Position numbers and translations under genes: made by a program
In this document: positions 45,595 to 56,300 of the stretch, piece after piece
How positions within the stretch are numbered: position 1 is the stretch's first letter
Layout of the letters: each line of letters begins with the position of its first letter
Assembly (NCBI GenBank): GCA_022579005.1
Contig: MU401589.1
Location: 41,414 to 105,413, forward strand
Direction of reading: 5' to 3'
Source: Poronia punctata
Lineage: Eukaryota; Ascomycota; Sordariomycetes; Xylariales; Xylariaceae
DNA length: 64,000 nucleotides
The notes under the pieces: generated by a model
What the model was told of the DNA's origin: nothing
The model's input: only the letters and a program-made list of their open reading frames with translations
Database searches by the model: none

Positions 45595-47251
45595 ATGAAT
45601 GAGACCGACACTATGGAAACAGGAACCGTCACTATGGTCGATACCTCGGGGTCGGATGGATACGAGAGTAATAACATCCGCTTTTGCACTTTGTGCAGCA
45701 AGCCTATAGCAAACGGTAGGTCGCTCATACATTTCTTCGACTTGTCGGTAGACACGCCTAACAAGTCACTGCATAGAATCTGCCTTTAGACGACATGTGG
45801 CCTACTGTCGGCGGACAATAGGAAAGCCCAAGAAGCGGAAGCGCTCGTGTAAGAAGTGCCACGGTGCCAAGGCAAAGTGTAGTTTTGAGCCCCAGGTGAG
45901 TGATACTACGCCATGTCCCCCGTTTCGAACGCCGTCTCTCAACTTCCGGAGACAGGATGCGTTTCACTCCAGCCTTCAAGACAGTTAAACTAATCTTCTA
46001 TGGCACAAGTGTTTCCGCTGTAAATCAAGAGGCTTAATTTGCGAATACGAGAGGCCCCCGGTGGTCTCGCCCGGTTGCAACTCCCTATATGATCCCTACG
46101 AAGTCTCCACATCGACATCTGACCCTTCAGAGGGCAGCCCAGTCGACAGTTGGGGCTCACCCGGGGGCGTGGAGAGCATTATGAGTGTTTTTGAAGGGCC
46201 GTCTAGTCCTGCCGAGTTACAGACCTTACCACCTCCACGGCTACTAAGCGACATGCGTACGGATCCGAGACAACAAGCAAGCGTTTTATTTCTCCTCGAC
46301 ATGCTCAGGGCACTACCACATATGATGAGCAGGCGAGAGACTTTCCCGCTCTTTATTCACGGGCATTGGCAGCAACCTGAGCCACCGAAGGCGCTTCTTG
46401 ACTGCATGAACATCTCACGACTGTGTGAGTGAACGAAGAAGGGAATAAGCTCGGCTTCGATTAAGACTTACTGACGTCGTGGGTTATAGACATGGCAAGC
46501 ACCTTGAGTCCTCGCGATAGGACAATATACTACACAGCGCTGGCCGAGGAGACCTCGCATCTCATGCACATGCTTCCGCTCGCCACCGGATTTGACCTCC
46601 TTGCTATTTTCCAGGTACAAATTGTTTATACAATGTTGGTCGCACTAGAGGAAGACACGCCTCATCCGAATATGATACCGGACCTGCGAGTGGAAAAGTG
46701 CCACGTCGACCGAACGACACGTGCTGCCCGGAGATGCTTCGAGCAAGACTTTTACGCCCCTTTTGACGTCGACACGATCGGAGTCCCGAATGAGACGTGG
46801 GAAGAATTTATATATGCTGAATCTCGTCGAAGGTATGGAGCTCCCAATAATCTTTGACTATTTATTTCTGTGTCTTATCTGTCTATTCGCTTCGGCCTCG
46901 TAACTTAACTGTAAGCGATACAGGTGTGCACTATTCTGGTTTTTGGCCAGTCGAGCTATAGACTTGAGGTACGGCTTGAAGGCCCCGCCAGTACTCGGGT
47001 ACCGTGGACTGGCACTGCCCTGTCCCGATTCTCTATGGACTGCGAGGACGAGAGAACAGTGGGAAATAGCACGTGCTGAGATGCTAGAACGGCGACAACT
47101 GCCGCTTCACTCGACATCATTACGTACCTTTGGCGATCTTGTGGATATTAGAATGTGTTCAGGTATAGACAGTAGACGAGAGCTCAATAACTGGCTTTCC
47201 AGTTGCGACAAAATGGGAATGATGCTTCTAATGGCATCAAACATGGTCTGA
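45595..47251 (+). CDS. Transcription factor with a C2HC finger followed by a Zn2Cys6 cluster
   Basis: Five exons, 45595-45715, 45777-45895, 46010-46424, 46490-46832 and 46924-47251, give 441 residues. Intron 1 splits a zinc finger: after splicing it reads CTLCSKPIANESAFRRHVAYC, i.e. C-x2-C-x12-H-x4-C. Intron 2 splits a Zn2Cys6 cluster: CKKCHGAKAKC joined to CFRCKSRGLIC gives C-x2-C-x6-C-x5-C-x2-C-x6-C, a perfect fungal binuclear cluster. A basic stretch (GKPKKRKR) links them. The rest (LFLLDMLRALPHMMSRRETFP onward) looks like the fungal-specific regulatory region of such proteins. Dual-module regulators of this kind are known in filamentous fungi. Targets are unknown; the CYP65-like P450 3 kb away is a possible one but only by proximity. 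The first in-frame ATG is 45595. Confidence 0.88.
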
Positions 47252-49730
47252 TGTCGTTCGGACAAGGAAGATACGATGTCAAAATATACACAACCTAATC
47301 AAACCTAGGAATATGCAAATATCACAGGGGACTAACTCAATCATGGTGGGAGACGAGTTGAGCAGACTTTTGCCCGCATGTGCTCAGGGGAAAGATAGGT
47401 AGTCTAGATAGAGTCCTGTATAGGAAAATGATCGATATGGGATCGCTCACCGTGGTGTTTTGTGGACCACTTCCCGAGGTGATGAGACGACCGAAAACGT
47501 TTTCCCACAGAAGAGAGCCCTGTTCAAGCATGGATATGTTCAAATCCCATGATAGAGACAGATTGCGAGGTAGGTAGTAGGCTATGTCTTATGCATTATA
47601 CTGGGGAAAGATACAAAGGTACAAAAGATGGGTTCACCGTTCGGCCGAGCCTATACGAGTAGGTACACCGAATTCCCTTGGCGGATGCTGCTGCCACTGG
47701 GGTCGGGGGATAGGTATGTTACAATCTTTATCAGACTGTCAAACTTGACCCCGCTGGAATGCTCAAATCAGCCCTACGGTAGCTTGCAGAAGGTAGCACG
47801 CAGCCGCCTCTGTCTTTGAAGTACACACACGTATGTAACGGTGTATTATTCAAGAGCCTATGAGAGAGATACCTATGGTCTCATCTCACCACTGTGTCTC
47901 ACCTGCCCTATAATTAAGGTACCTCTATATGATATTATATTCGGCATCTACTTTTGGATGATGGGTTTACTAATGTTACCTCCAGAACCCTGTCAGGCCC
48001 TGGCCCTGTGAGAATGCTGATGCAGCGCGGGATGGTGACGCGAGAGGCTGAGCAGGAGCCGTCAGCTAGTGGGTCGCGCTAATAGCCCGTGCCTTTACAT
48101 GCATGAAAACCGTCTGATTTTTACTTCACGTTGATGCTCGACATATTGTACCATATGAGACTAGGTATTTATTACTAACGATGTCCCTTGTATCATCTGG
48201 CTTACAGATCATATTAGATAATACATCTACAGCACACAGATGCATATCCTGAGTTGGAGAAGATTAGATTCCATAGTGTCTTTACCATGGATTTGGAAAG
48301 GTCCAGTCCTCTCGTCTCATTGCACATACCTACTCGTACACATCCTCTTACGAGTACACGTCCATCAGGAACGGAGATAGCTTCGGCGCTAAATAACGAC
48401 ATGTACTCGTAGGTACCCTACTTTAGTCTTTAACGGTATGCATGTGCTTTCCTAGCCTAGCCGCAAAGAATACAGATCTCGATCGCAAAGGCGCCAATGC
48501 CTATTTTCGGAAGAAGCGGGAAGCCTGCATATTTTCCGGACCCAGGCATCACGGAATAGACCGTAGAGGGCAAAGGAATTTCGAAACGGGGGCGGTCCGC
48601 TTTTTACGCCTCGAGAATGAGTCGGCGACGTCCCGTCTTTATGAATGTCTGTTGCGCCTAGGTGAGGTAAATAGTAGACTTCCCCGGACGACATATTACC
48701 CCCTTGCTTGCAATTCTATAAAGAGACAGATATGATGCATATATGCCCCCCACCTGCATATTCATCGTGATACCTAGGTAAGGTTATTCTCGCTTTCGTT
48801 TCAAGTGTCGCCGAATAAGCTGTCACGTAAGTTTTACCAACATGACCCAGGGGCCAGCGTGACCTTCACCTCACTGCCCTGTCTGGAATGGGCAAATTCA
48901 CGGACAAACCTATACGCGTACGTGTACATGTATACCGGGGAGTCCCGTGTCATGTCAAACGGAGAAATCCTTCGGCGTTAATCAAGTTGCGCCGCACTCG
49001 TCACTTCGTATATCGTCTCGGGTTCTCGCATATCACTGTAATTGGGATGTATAAGGCACGTCTTTTGGCCCATCATCACTCCTTGTATACTCCACACAGC
49101 CCTCGGCTTTTTCATGTTGACCACAAAAGTCTCGGGTAGACGGCGTCTGATGTTGATGTTGACTTGGGAGAGTTTAGGGCTGGGGTGAGACGGCTGCGCC
49201 GCTTTGCTACATATCCTATCTAACCCTACCCAACAGGTAGCCAGGTAGTCCATTTAGCCTTTTGTCGGGATGCTCGGAGATAAAGAATAGTACTTAACCC
49301 AGGTAGTTGCAACGTCTCCGCGACGGGTCGGATCATCTGTTTCTTCCTTTCGCCAGCTTAGGTATGTGTACGAGTAGGTAGTGTACCTACCTTGGATACA
49401 TCGTAGGTGCATCCGTGTCAGGTACCTGCCCTCATTCACGTTTGCAACTTCCTCAGCACGCTACGCAGAAAACGGATAGAGATAAGGTACGACTCCGCCC
49501 TGGTGGACATGAGCCAAACGAGCCGTGTGCTTGCTTTCCATACGCGTTATACTCTATTAGTTGGAAACATTACATTCTGTCAAAACTGAGGCGCATGCTT
49601 TCGATGACAACATGTCTGTACACGTACGCCGGCCTACCACATAGCCCCTACCAACATACCAGGTCAGGTAAGTATATATACCTACTTTCCGTTGCTCATA
49701 ATATCCGATTCCAAAATTTATTCAACGTCA
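47252..49730. other. Intergenic region between convergent genes, no gene seen
   Basis: About 2.5 kb without a supported gene. It carries five TACGAGTA-type octamers (47654, 48331, 48349, 48404, 49369), the densest local group in the window, together with many GTAGGTAC words. Confidence 0.5.
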
Positions 49731-51660
49731 CTACTTCGCTTCCGCCGCCTTCAAGTAGAATGGCAGAGGAGGTTTATCCCATAGTGAGTAAACTCTCTGA
49801 CCCTTGAGCCAGTCACGGGCCTCGGGCGCTAGCTTCACGTCGAAGCGGAAGAGGATCCGGGCAAGGATCAACCGCATTTCGGCGTATGCTAGACTATGAC
49901 GTCGGCCGGTGTTAGAATCATTGTGTTGTATAAGGGAAAGGTAAGGTAAGGTAAGGTAGGACTTACTTCCTTCCGATACAGTTTCGCGGACCGACACTGA
50001 ATGGCTGCATCGCGCTGAGATCGTCCTCGGCGAACTCCGGGTCGCCGAGGAATCGCTCTGGTCGGTATTCTTCCGGGTTGGTGAAGTTTCTCGGGCTATA
50101 GTTTGCGGCTAGTTGCCAGACGGCTACTGAAGTCTGCGTTTTTATATTCTGTTAATGGTTTTCTTTTCTTCATTTATTTTGCTCGCCGCCGATAAAGCTT
50201 ACGTCTTGAGGGACCCAGTTGCCGGCAATTTTAAACCCTCCCTCGGGCACGACCCTCGGTAATCCGATGGGCACGGGCGGATACAATCTGAACGCCTCGT
50301 TGAGACAGGCGAGCATGTAGTTCAGTCCGTTGACTGAAACCAGATTGATCTCGTCTTCGTTACGGAAGAATGTCCGGACTTCCTTGACGAGCTTGTCTAG
50401 CACGTCCGGGTGCGAACCTAGGAGGAATAAGGCGCCACTGAGAAGGGTCGCCGTCGTCTCGGAGCCGGCTAAGGTGAGGAGTTGCGCGTTTATTTCGAGC
50501 TCTCCTACGGTCTATTGTTGTTTCGGATATGTTAGTTTCCATGACTATTTTTCATGATATGAGGATCTGTCGGCGTTACTTACGAGAACGTCTTTCTTCT
50601 TCAGTAGACCTTCGATGAAGTCGGGTCGGGGTTCTTTTACTTCCATCCTGCTCTTGACTAGGGCTTTGGTGTGTGCCAAGTGGCTCCTCCTTCCCTTGAA
50701 GAGTCCGAGCTGCATTAATTTGAAGATTACGGATGAGGGGAGGTATTGTTGAAGGGCTCTTATGGAGGCGAGATCTTTCAGGTTGCTGGTGACTACACGA
50801 CGTTGAATGTTTGTTAGTCATGGTTCTATCGAGAGCCGGTAGAAGACCCTTTCTATCGCTACGGCCTCGTACAGATTAGGACGGAACAAGTGAAAGAAGG
50901 AACACGAACTCGCTTTGACCCACGGGTGGTAGTACGACTTATCGAGACAACCAAAATCCGAACCAAACGCAAGGTATCCTATGACGTCAAACGTAGTGAA
51001 GTTGAACCAAGCGGTCATATCAGCGGGTCGGTTCGTGTCGGCATACTCCTCCAGCCGCTTCATAAGGACGTCGACGTAAGAGCGGAAGATGGGCTCTTGC
51101 TCGCGCATCGCGCGCTCGGAGAAACCGTGAGATAGCTGACGTCGCAAGAAGCCGTGCTGCTCGCGATCGGCTGTGATGATGCTGTCGGGGATGTGCTTGC
51201 CCATGGCGCGGTAGAACCTGTCATCCTTGGCCATCTCGTACGAGCCATGATGGCCGTAGATGTCCTTCCATGCCTGCGACTCGATGAAAGATAGCTCGAA
51301 GGGCGAGATGCGGACCACGGGCCCGTATTTGTCGTGTAGCTGCTTCACCGTTTGCGGTAGGTCGCCATTGAAGATCTTGTACGAGCGCCAAAGGCTGGTG
51401 GCGCGCGCGAGGAACGGACCCGGAAATTGTCGCAGCGGATGGAGGTAGACGTTGTAAAACGCCTTTCCGACGACGGCGAATATTGCCTATGGTACCGAGT
51501 TCGAGCCGTTAATTCTATGTATTGAACCCATATTTCTTTCTTTTCCAGGGCCACTAAATCGACATACCCAGATAAATACCGCTATACCGAGCTGTGAGAG
51601 ATATTGGGCAGGATGCTCAAGAAGAGGCTTGAGTGAGAAGTCCATGATGGTGGGGGACAT
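49731..51660 (-). CDS. Cytochrome P450, CYP65-like
   Basis: Six exons on the minus strand, 51660-51568, 51486-50910, 50792-50584, 50511-50203, 50133-49967 and 49893-49731, give 505 residues. A membrane anchor (YLSQLGIAVFIW then AIFAVVGKAFY) precedes LHPLRQFPGP. I-helix AGSETTA starts near residue 308, ExxR is NEAFR at 365-368, the PERF motif is present, and the heme loop FSVGPRNCIGR has Cys near 448, followed by NLAYAEMRLILARILF. The family look is that of CYP65-type enzymes, often in secondary metabolism. The stop seen in frame at 50818 is not a mutation: a 117-bp intron with donor GTTCGT and acceptor TGTAG joins HPWVKA to TSNLKDLASI as expected. The start could also be Met6 (51645). No backbone synthase is nearby in this window, so a cluster role is not supported. 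Confidence 0.88.
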
Positions 51661-52418
51661 TCTCCGAGATGTAATCAAAACATACTATTACCGGAATATA
51701 TTAGGTTCCCCTGTCGGGATAAAACTAAACAGGACGGCAGCGGTTTATATACATATGGCGGGTTTCGCACTAATGCATCGATCAACTCCGTAGAGCAGGA
51801 CCCACGGCGACGATCCGGGAGACCGGATGACCGTTAGTTATGCATGCGTTCTTCAAGCGGAGAAGACATATGAGTAGGTAGATGTCGTATACATATCAAA
51901 TCAAAGAACTTTATTGTTTCCTTCTTCTATTCCTCTTCTGGCTACCTACCTGGAGCCTAGCTAAACGGTTCCTCGAGTAATCCTTCACTCTTACCTACTT
52001 TACTTTACTTACTCGAGGGGATAAATATCTACTAGTATAACCGCGTAGCTACCATATTCGTCCTCGGTCTATCTACATTGAATGTGGATGTGTACGTCAT
52101 GTGTCTTCTTCGTGTTGTTGACTCCACCCCTACATTAATGAAGTTTACAGTAAAAAAAATGAAAATGGTGGAGAGAGCGGAAACCCCATAAGTTTAGGTA
52201 CTTTGTAAATACGTAGACAAGGCGGGGAACAACGGATGGAGAAGCTACCTCTGTCGAGATATCATGATCAATTATTACGAGTACTAGTACTAGGTACCTT
52301 TGGATATTGGAGTCATCTAAAAGGTATTTGCAAAACGACGTGGTATAGTAAAGTTACATTGCAAAAAGGAATCTCCCTTTTCACTTCTTTATGGCTGAAT
52401 ATCTACCTAGCCTGAAGA

Positions 52419-52439
52419 GGGGGGGGGGGGGGGGGGGGG
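52419..52439 (+). repeat. G homopolymer, 21 bases
   Basis: An uninterrupted G run left of the gap. Long G runs of this sort are often unreliable in assemblies. Confidence 0.9.
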
Positions 52440-52460
52440 TTAAGATTTGAAGAAAGATTT

Positions 52461-52522
52461 TAATTTTTAAAACGTTCGTCCCACACAAAACTTAAAGTTA
52501 GGTAAATAATAATAACGCGGCC
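52461..52522 (+). repeat. Left copy of a 62-bp imperfect direct repeat
   Basis: It matches 52635-52696, sharing CGTTCGTCCCACAC, AGTTAGGTAA and the end CGCGGCC. The two copies flank the gap and the C run. Confidence 0.8.
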
Positions 52523-52524
52523 CC

Positions 52525-52534
52525 NNNNNNNNNN
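52525..52534. other. Assembly gap (10 N)
   Basis: Ten undetermined bases inside G/C-only sequence. Its true length is unknown; the round number suggests a placeholder. Confidence 0.99.
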
Positions 52535-52581
52535 GCCCCGCCCGCTGCCCCCGCCCCCGCCCGGCGCCCCCCCCGCGCCCG

Positions 52582-52614
<33 letters not shown>
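52582..52614 (+). repeat. C homopolymer, 33 bases
   Basis: A C run right of the gap, preceded by about 45 bases composed almost only of C and G. Confidence 0.9.
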
Positions 52615-52617
<3 letters not shown>

Positions 52618-52634
52618 CGATGTCTAGATAGAGT

Positions 52635-52696
52635 TGAATTTTTAAAGCGTTCGTCCCACACTACACTTTCAGTTAGGTAATTAATTATTCCGCGGC
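52635..52696 (+). repeat. Right copy of a 62-bp imperfect direct repeat
   Basis: Second copy of the repeat at 52461-52522. It runs directly into a perfect 17-base palindrome (CGCGGCCG-C-CGGCCGCG, 52691-52707). Confidence 0.8.
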
Positions 52697-55549
52697 CGCC
52701 GGCCGCGTTGGCATCCACTTACTTACTTAGTTGGTAGAGACTAGCCACATGGCAGTACTGGTTTCCGAGGGAGGCTAAGGCTAAGGCTAAACGGATGTAG
52801 GTTAGAATTAATGAGGGTGGTCTAACCTTAACCTAGATGGTGTTGCTAGTAATAAGTGTTGGATCCTCATTTCTAGGTACTTACATTATGTAATGCATTA
52901 ATAGGTACGGTAGGTAGGTACTCGTACACTCGTACACCGCTGGCTTGGTCTTGGTTGGCATTGCATTGCACGATGTTTTTTCGGGAGATTTACAGCCCGG
53001 GACGATTGTTATGTAAGTTTCCCGGTGCGGGACTCGGGTGCAGACAGAGCACGTAGATAGATACTTAGTTAGACACTTCTTATCTTTAAGGTTAGGTAGG
53101 TGGATATAATCTGCAAGCGGACCATCCGAGTCTATCTCCGTGACCGTCTGTCTTGGAATTGTGTCAAGAGGCCGGTTTTTATTATTACCTAACCTAAGAA
53201 TTTCTTACTTTTCTACCAGGAGGACGGCTTGTTTGGATCACGTAGGTGTAGTTATACGTGTACAAACTACGAGTGATATTTTCCTTACCTAACCTATTCA
53301 TTTTACCTTTCGATCCTCGCCTCACCTATAGCGTTAGCTTACGGTTACAGTAACCAGGACGTTAGGATATATTTACCCTTTTTTCACTTCAAAGTGTAGG
53401 GTATAGTAAATGAAGACCCCAAATATTGCAAACAAGAAAGTTAGAGATGGGGTGTGGGTAATGTGTGATGTGATGTGATGTGGGGACAGGAATGGAAACC
53501 CGGTTAATTCAAAAGCTTGTTTATCCTGCCCCAAACATGCATGTGAGTTTGAGCGGAAATAATACCGGTGACGGAAAGAGAAAAAAAACAGAAATTCAAC
53601 CTCTTCCTCGGCGTTTTAGGGCTGAGTCTTTTGCTTTAGCTTCTTTTGGTGATAGTATAGGTAAGTACCTATGATTACAATGCCTTACCTGAGCCATGTT
53701 AGAAACTTAGAATAAGGGACCATTGCGGCGCAGTGATGTTCGGAGAGGTACTCGTAGTTAAATTATGAGTAGGTACGTGTAGGTATATCTTGGAATATTG
53801 CGGTAATGTCTTCTCAACTGTCCATTTGTTGATGGAGGTACCTAATTACTGAAAAGGGTCCGATGGCGATATGATAAGGTTAGATGGACCTTCTCGCGAT
53901 CTCGGCACTAAACTTTACCCCTTACCCCGCACTCTTTTGACGCCGAACGACGGACGGAGCATCCCGATTTTTAGGGCCTGACCTTTTAGGGTTTGTTCTT
54001 TCCGGTCGTCCAGAACCCTTATTTGATATCACCATCACTGTACAAGTTGGGGAATTTGTGAGAATTGACACGGGAAAAAAAACGACGCCGTTAAGTCCGC
54101 CTTGGAAAAATTGACGGTACCAGCGACTTGAAATAGTTTGACTGAAAATCGATTCTCGCTCTTTTATAAGATTGCACTACGAGTAGTCGAGGCCCTGGAT
54201 TATTTTACGTACACTGACTAGCTGGCGTTTAGGTAACTATTTTTCCGCAGCGGTCCCCGGCTCTAGCAATAGACTACTTTAGGTAAGATCTCACGCGGAA
54301 CAGGGGAAGCAAACCCGGCGTTTGGACCGGCCGAGGTATCCTCCTTTCTAATTGATATAAGAGACATATATCTCAGTGATCCCCATTGCCGGCCATTAGA
54401 AGCTTCGGGACCTCGCATTGGTTTGCTGATATACCACGGTATTGGCTGTGGGGGGTTAGGTACAATGTGGCTATTTTCTTTACTTCGTTTTATTAAGGTT
54501 CTTACGTATACTCCCTTGCAGAATCTAATGATTATGGCGCATATCTAACTGCTAAGCCTCATAAGTTAACATATCCTATCGCCGAGTTCTCCGGGCAAGA
54601 TTAGATGGCCGGATTCTGACGCCGGCGTCAGCTTAATAAAGTGGACGGGATAAGGGAAAGGGTTAACCAACCTGAATATGTGCAAAACCCTTCAGGGGGT
54701 GGAATGTCAACTGGAGGGTACCGAAAAGGCATACCTATGTCACGGGATAGCATGCAGGCTTTCGGTTTCTATGCACAAGTTACAGGAGATAGTCGGAGTA
54801 GTTCTTCTCCATTTATGCAAGGCTTACACACGTGGTATGCCGGTAGGTAGTAGCTAAGAATCTTATCAAGACTAGTATTATGTATATGGACAAAAAAAAA
54901 AGCTGTAGTTAGGTACCGATCCGGACATGTGATCCGCTGATCCAAAATATGTCAACGTTGCAATCACCCACCTTCCTCGCTACATACCTGGTACACCGGC
55001 TTTTACGCACCCCGCCGCCGAAGCTGGGGAGAGAGAGGCCCAATGATAGACTCCGATTGTTATCAAAAGCGTCTATACTCGTATTTGACGTTCTCAGATC
55101 TGATTGATAGAATAGGGAAAGAAAACATGCGTCTGTATTCTGATGGCGCCCCGCTTCGGACCGTGGGCGTCGGAACTTGAATGTGGGGCGAGGTCGGGCG
55201 GAGTTGAACCTTCGGAAAGACTGCATAGGAGTCAACGGATTTCGTGTGCGATTAGTTGTCCCCTTTCTCGTTGATTCATTGGGTCCTGTCTGCAAGCGAG
55301 CGGACGAGCGTAGTAGATCTGAAGAAGCGCAACAGCGTCAAAGAAAGACCGGGGAAGCTTGTCGCGGGGTGACGTACCAGTTTGTTAGCTCCGGCCACGG
55401 GTCCGTGAGCCCCGCTTATAGCACTGTGTCACCGGACATTCCACGGGAGAAGCTCTCTCTATACTCGTACATAGAGTAGGTACCTAGACTAGGTAGTTAG
55501 TAAAGACCGAAGCATATATACCTCTTTACTACAGAGACTTAATGGCCGC

Positions 55550-55668
55550 AGCGGACTGGCCTAGCGATACTACGGCATTAGCGCAACAGTATTATTACCT
55601 ATCATCTTTATTCTATATCCCTTACTCCTCATCGCTAGGACCCGGGGGTTCGATTCCCTCGGTGGCCA
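55550..55668 (+). tRNA. tRNA-like sequence, possibly an intron-containing tRNA relic
   Basis: It has a perfect internal promoter B box (GGTTCGATTCC) in a five-pair T arm (GGGGG/CCCTC, one wobble), a D stem GCC/GGC preceded by TG, and a candidate anticodon stem TTAGC/GCTAG with one G-T pair. Between the anticodon-stem halves lie about 50 bases, which would need an intron. A T-rich stop-like tract follows. Against a working tRNA: the acceptor stem pairs badly (AGCGGAC against GGTGGCC) and the base before the would-be anticodon is C, not T. A pseudogene or a tRNA-derived short repeat is therefore as likely as a gene. Confidence 0.3.
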
Positions 55669-56140
55669 AAATATATTTCTTTCTTTACTTTTTTTCAAAC
55701 TACGTATTCATCTCTTCTATCCCTTCTCTTTTGCTATTCGTTTTACTACTATGCGGCCCGCCGGATCGTATTTTTGACTAGCTCTCGCTGGACTTTTCTC
55801 ATTCACCTCGGTCAAAAGGGACGCATACAAGTACTTTTCTTACAACATAAAAGATCCACAAGTATATTCCCCGACCAAGTTTCCTTTCCGTTCCGCTTTC
55901 CACAGGCGAGTTATTTGCAGCGCCTTAACTATGCGCTATGCTATCGTGAGTAAGTAGCGACAAAGGTATCATCCAAGGGGTGCGCATGTTCCGACGCCCC
56001 TAGCCTAGCATTATTCTAAACCCTATTTTCCGTCGATGCTGGGGACGTTTCTCCTCTCCTCGTAGTATCAGGGCATCCAAGTCGCACTTCAAGATATATA
56101 GGTACCCCACCGCTTTCCCTCACCCGTCTACGTAGAAGGT

Positions 56141-56300
56141 ATTATAGTCTACACTGCCAAGGGGTCTGTAATAACTTATTGTTATTATATAAAAAGGGAA
56201 GGTTTTTTTAAAAAGCAAAGGTTTTTTATATTTACTTATATAAGCGTTTTAGTATAAACTTAGCTTGTATACGTAAGTACTAAAACTAAAATTGTAATAG
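56141..56300 (+). repeat. Left copy of ~160-bp direct repeat (LTR-like)
   Basis: It starts ATTATAGTCTACACTGCC and aligns without large gaps to 63489-63647. Its 5' part keeps more C and G than the right copy, while its 3' part keeps fewer. The sequence just outside (left) has normal composition. Confidence 0.75.

Larger units (their letters stand above)
51661..56140. other. Gene-free stretch of about 4.5 kb with a sequence gap
   Basis: No gene is supported. It holds a G run, a 10-base gap and a C run (52419-52614), an imperfect 62-bp direct repeat around them, six TACGAGTA-type octamers (52276, 52919, 53749, 54178, 55076, 55462) and a tRNA-like sequence at 55550-55668. Confidence 0.55.

Noticed and set aside
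45589..45789. A 66-codon ORF at the start of the transcription factor as its own gene
   Set aside because: Its first codon is TTG, and splicing at 45715 joins its Cys pair to the His/Cys pair of one zinc finger.
50818..51348. A P450 fragment ending in an in-frame stop, as if the gene were broken
   Set aside because: A 117-bp intron with usable GT and AG and a CTAAC branch restores the frame and gives the expected family sequence.
467..51660. A secondary-metabolite gene cluster (P450s, monooxygenase, regulator, methyltransferase)
   Set aside because: No polyketide synthase, peptide synthetase or terpene cyclase is present, and the genes are interspersed with housekeeping genes over 50 kb.
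55542..55781. A 79-codon ORF next to the AT-rich block
   Set aside because: It has no recognisable domain and overlaps the tRNA-like structure.
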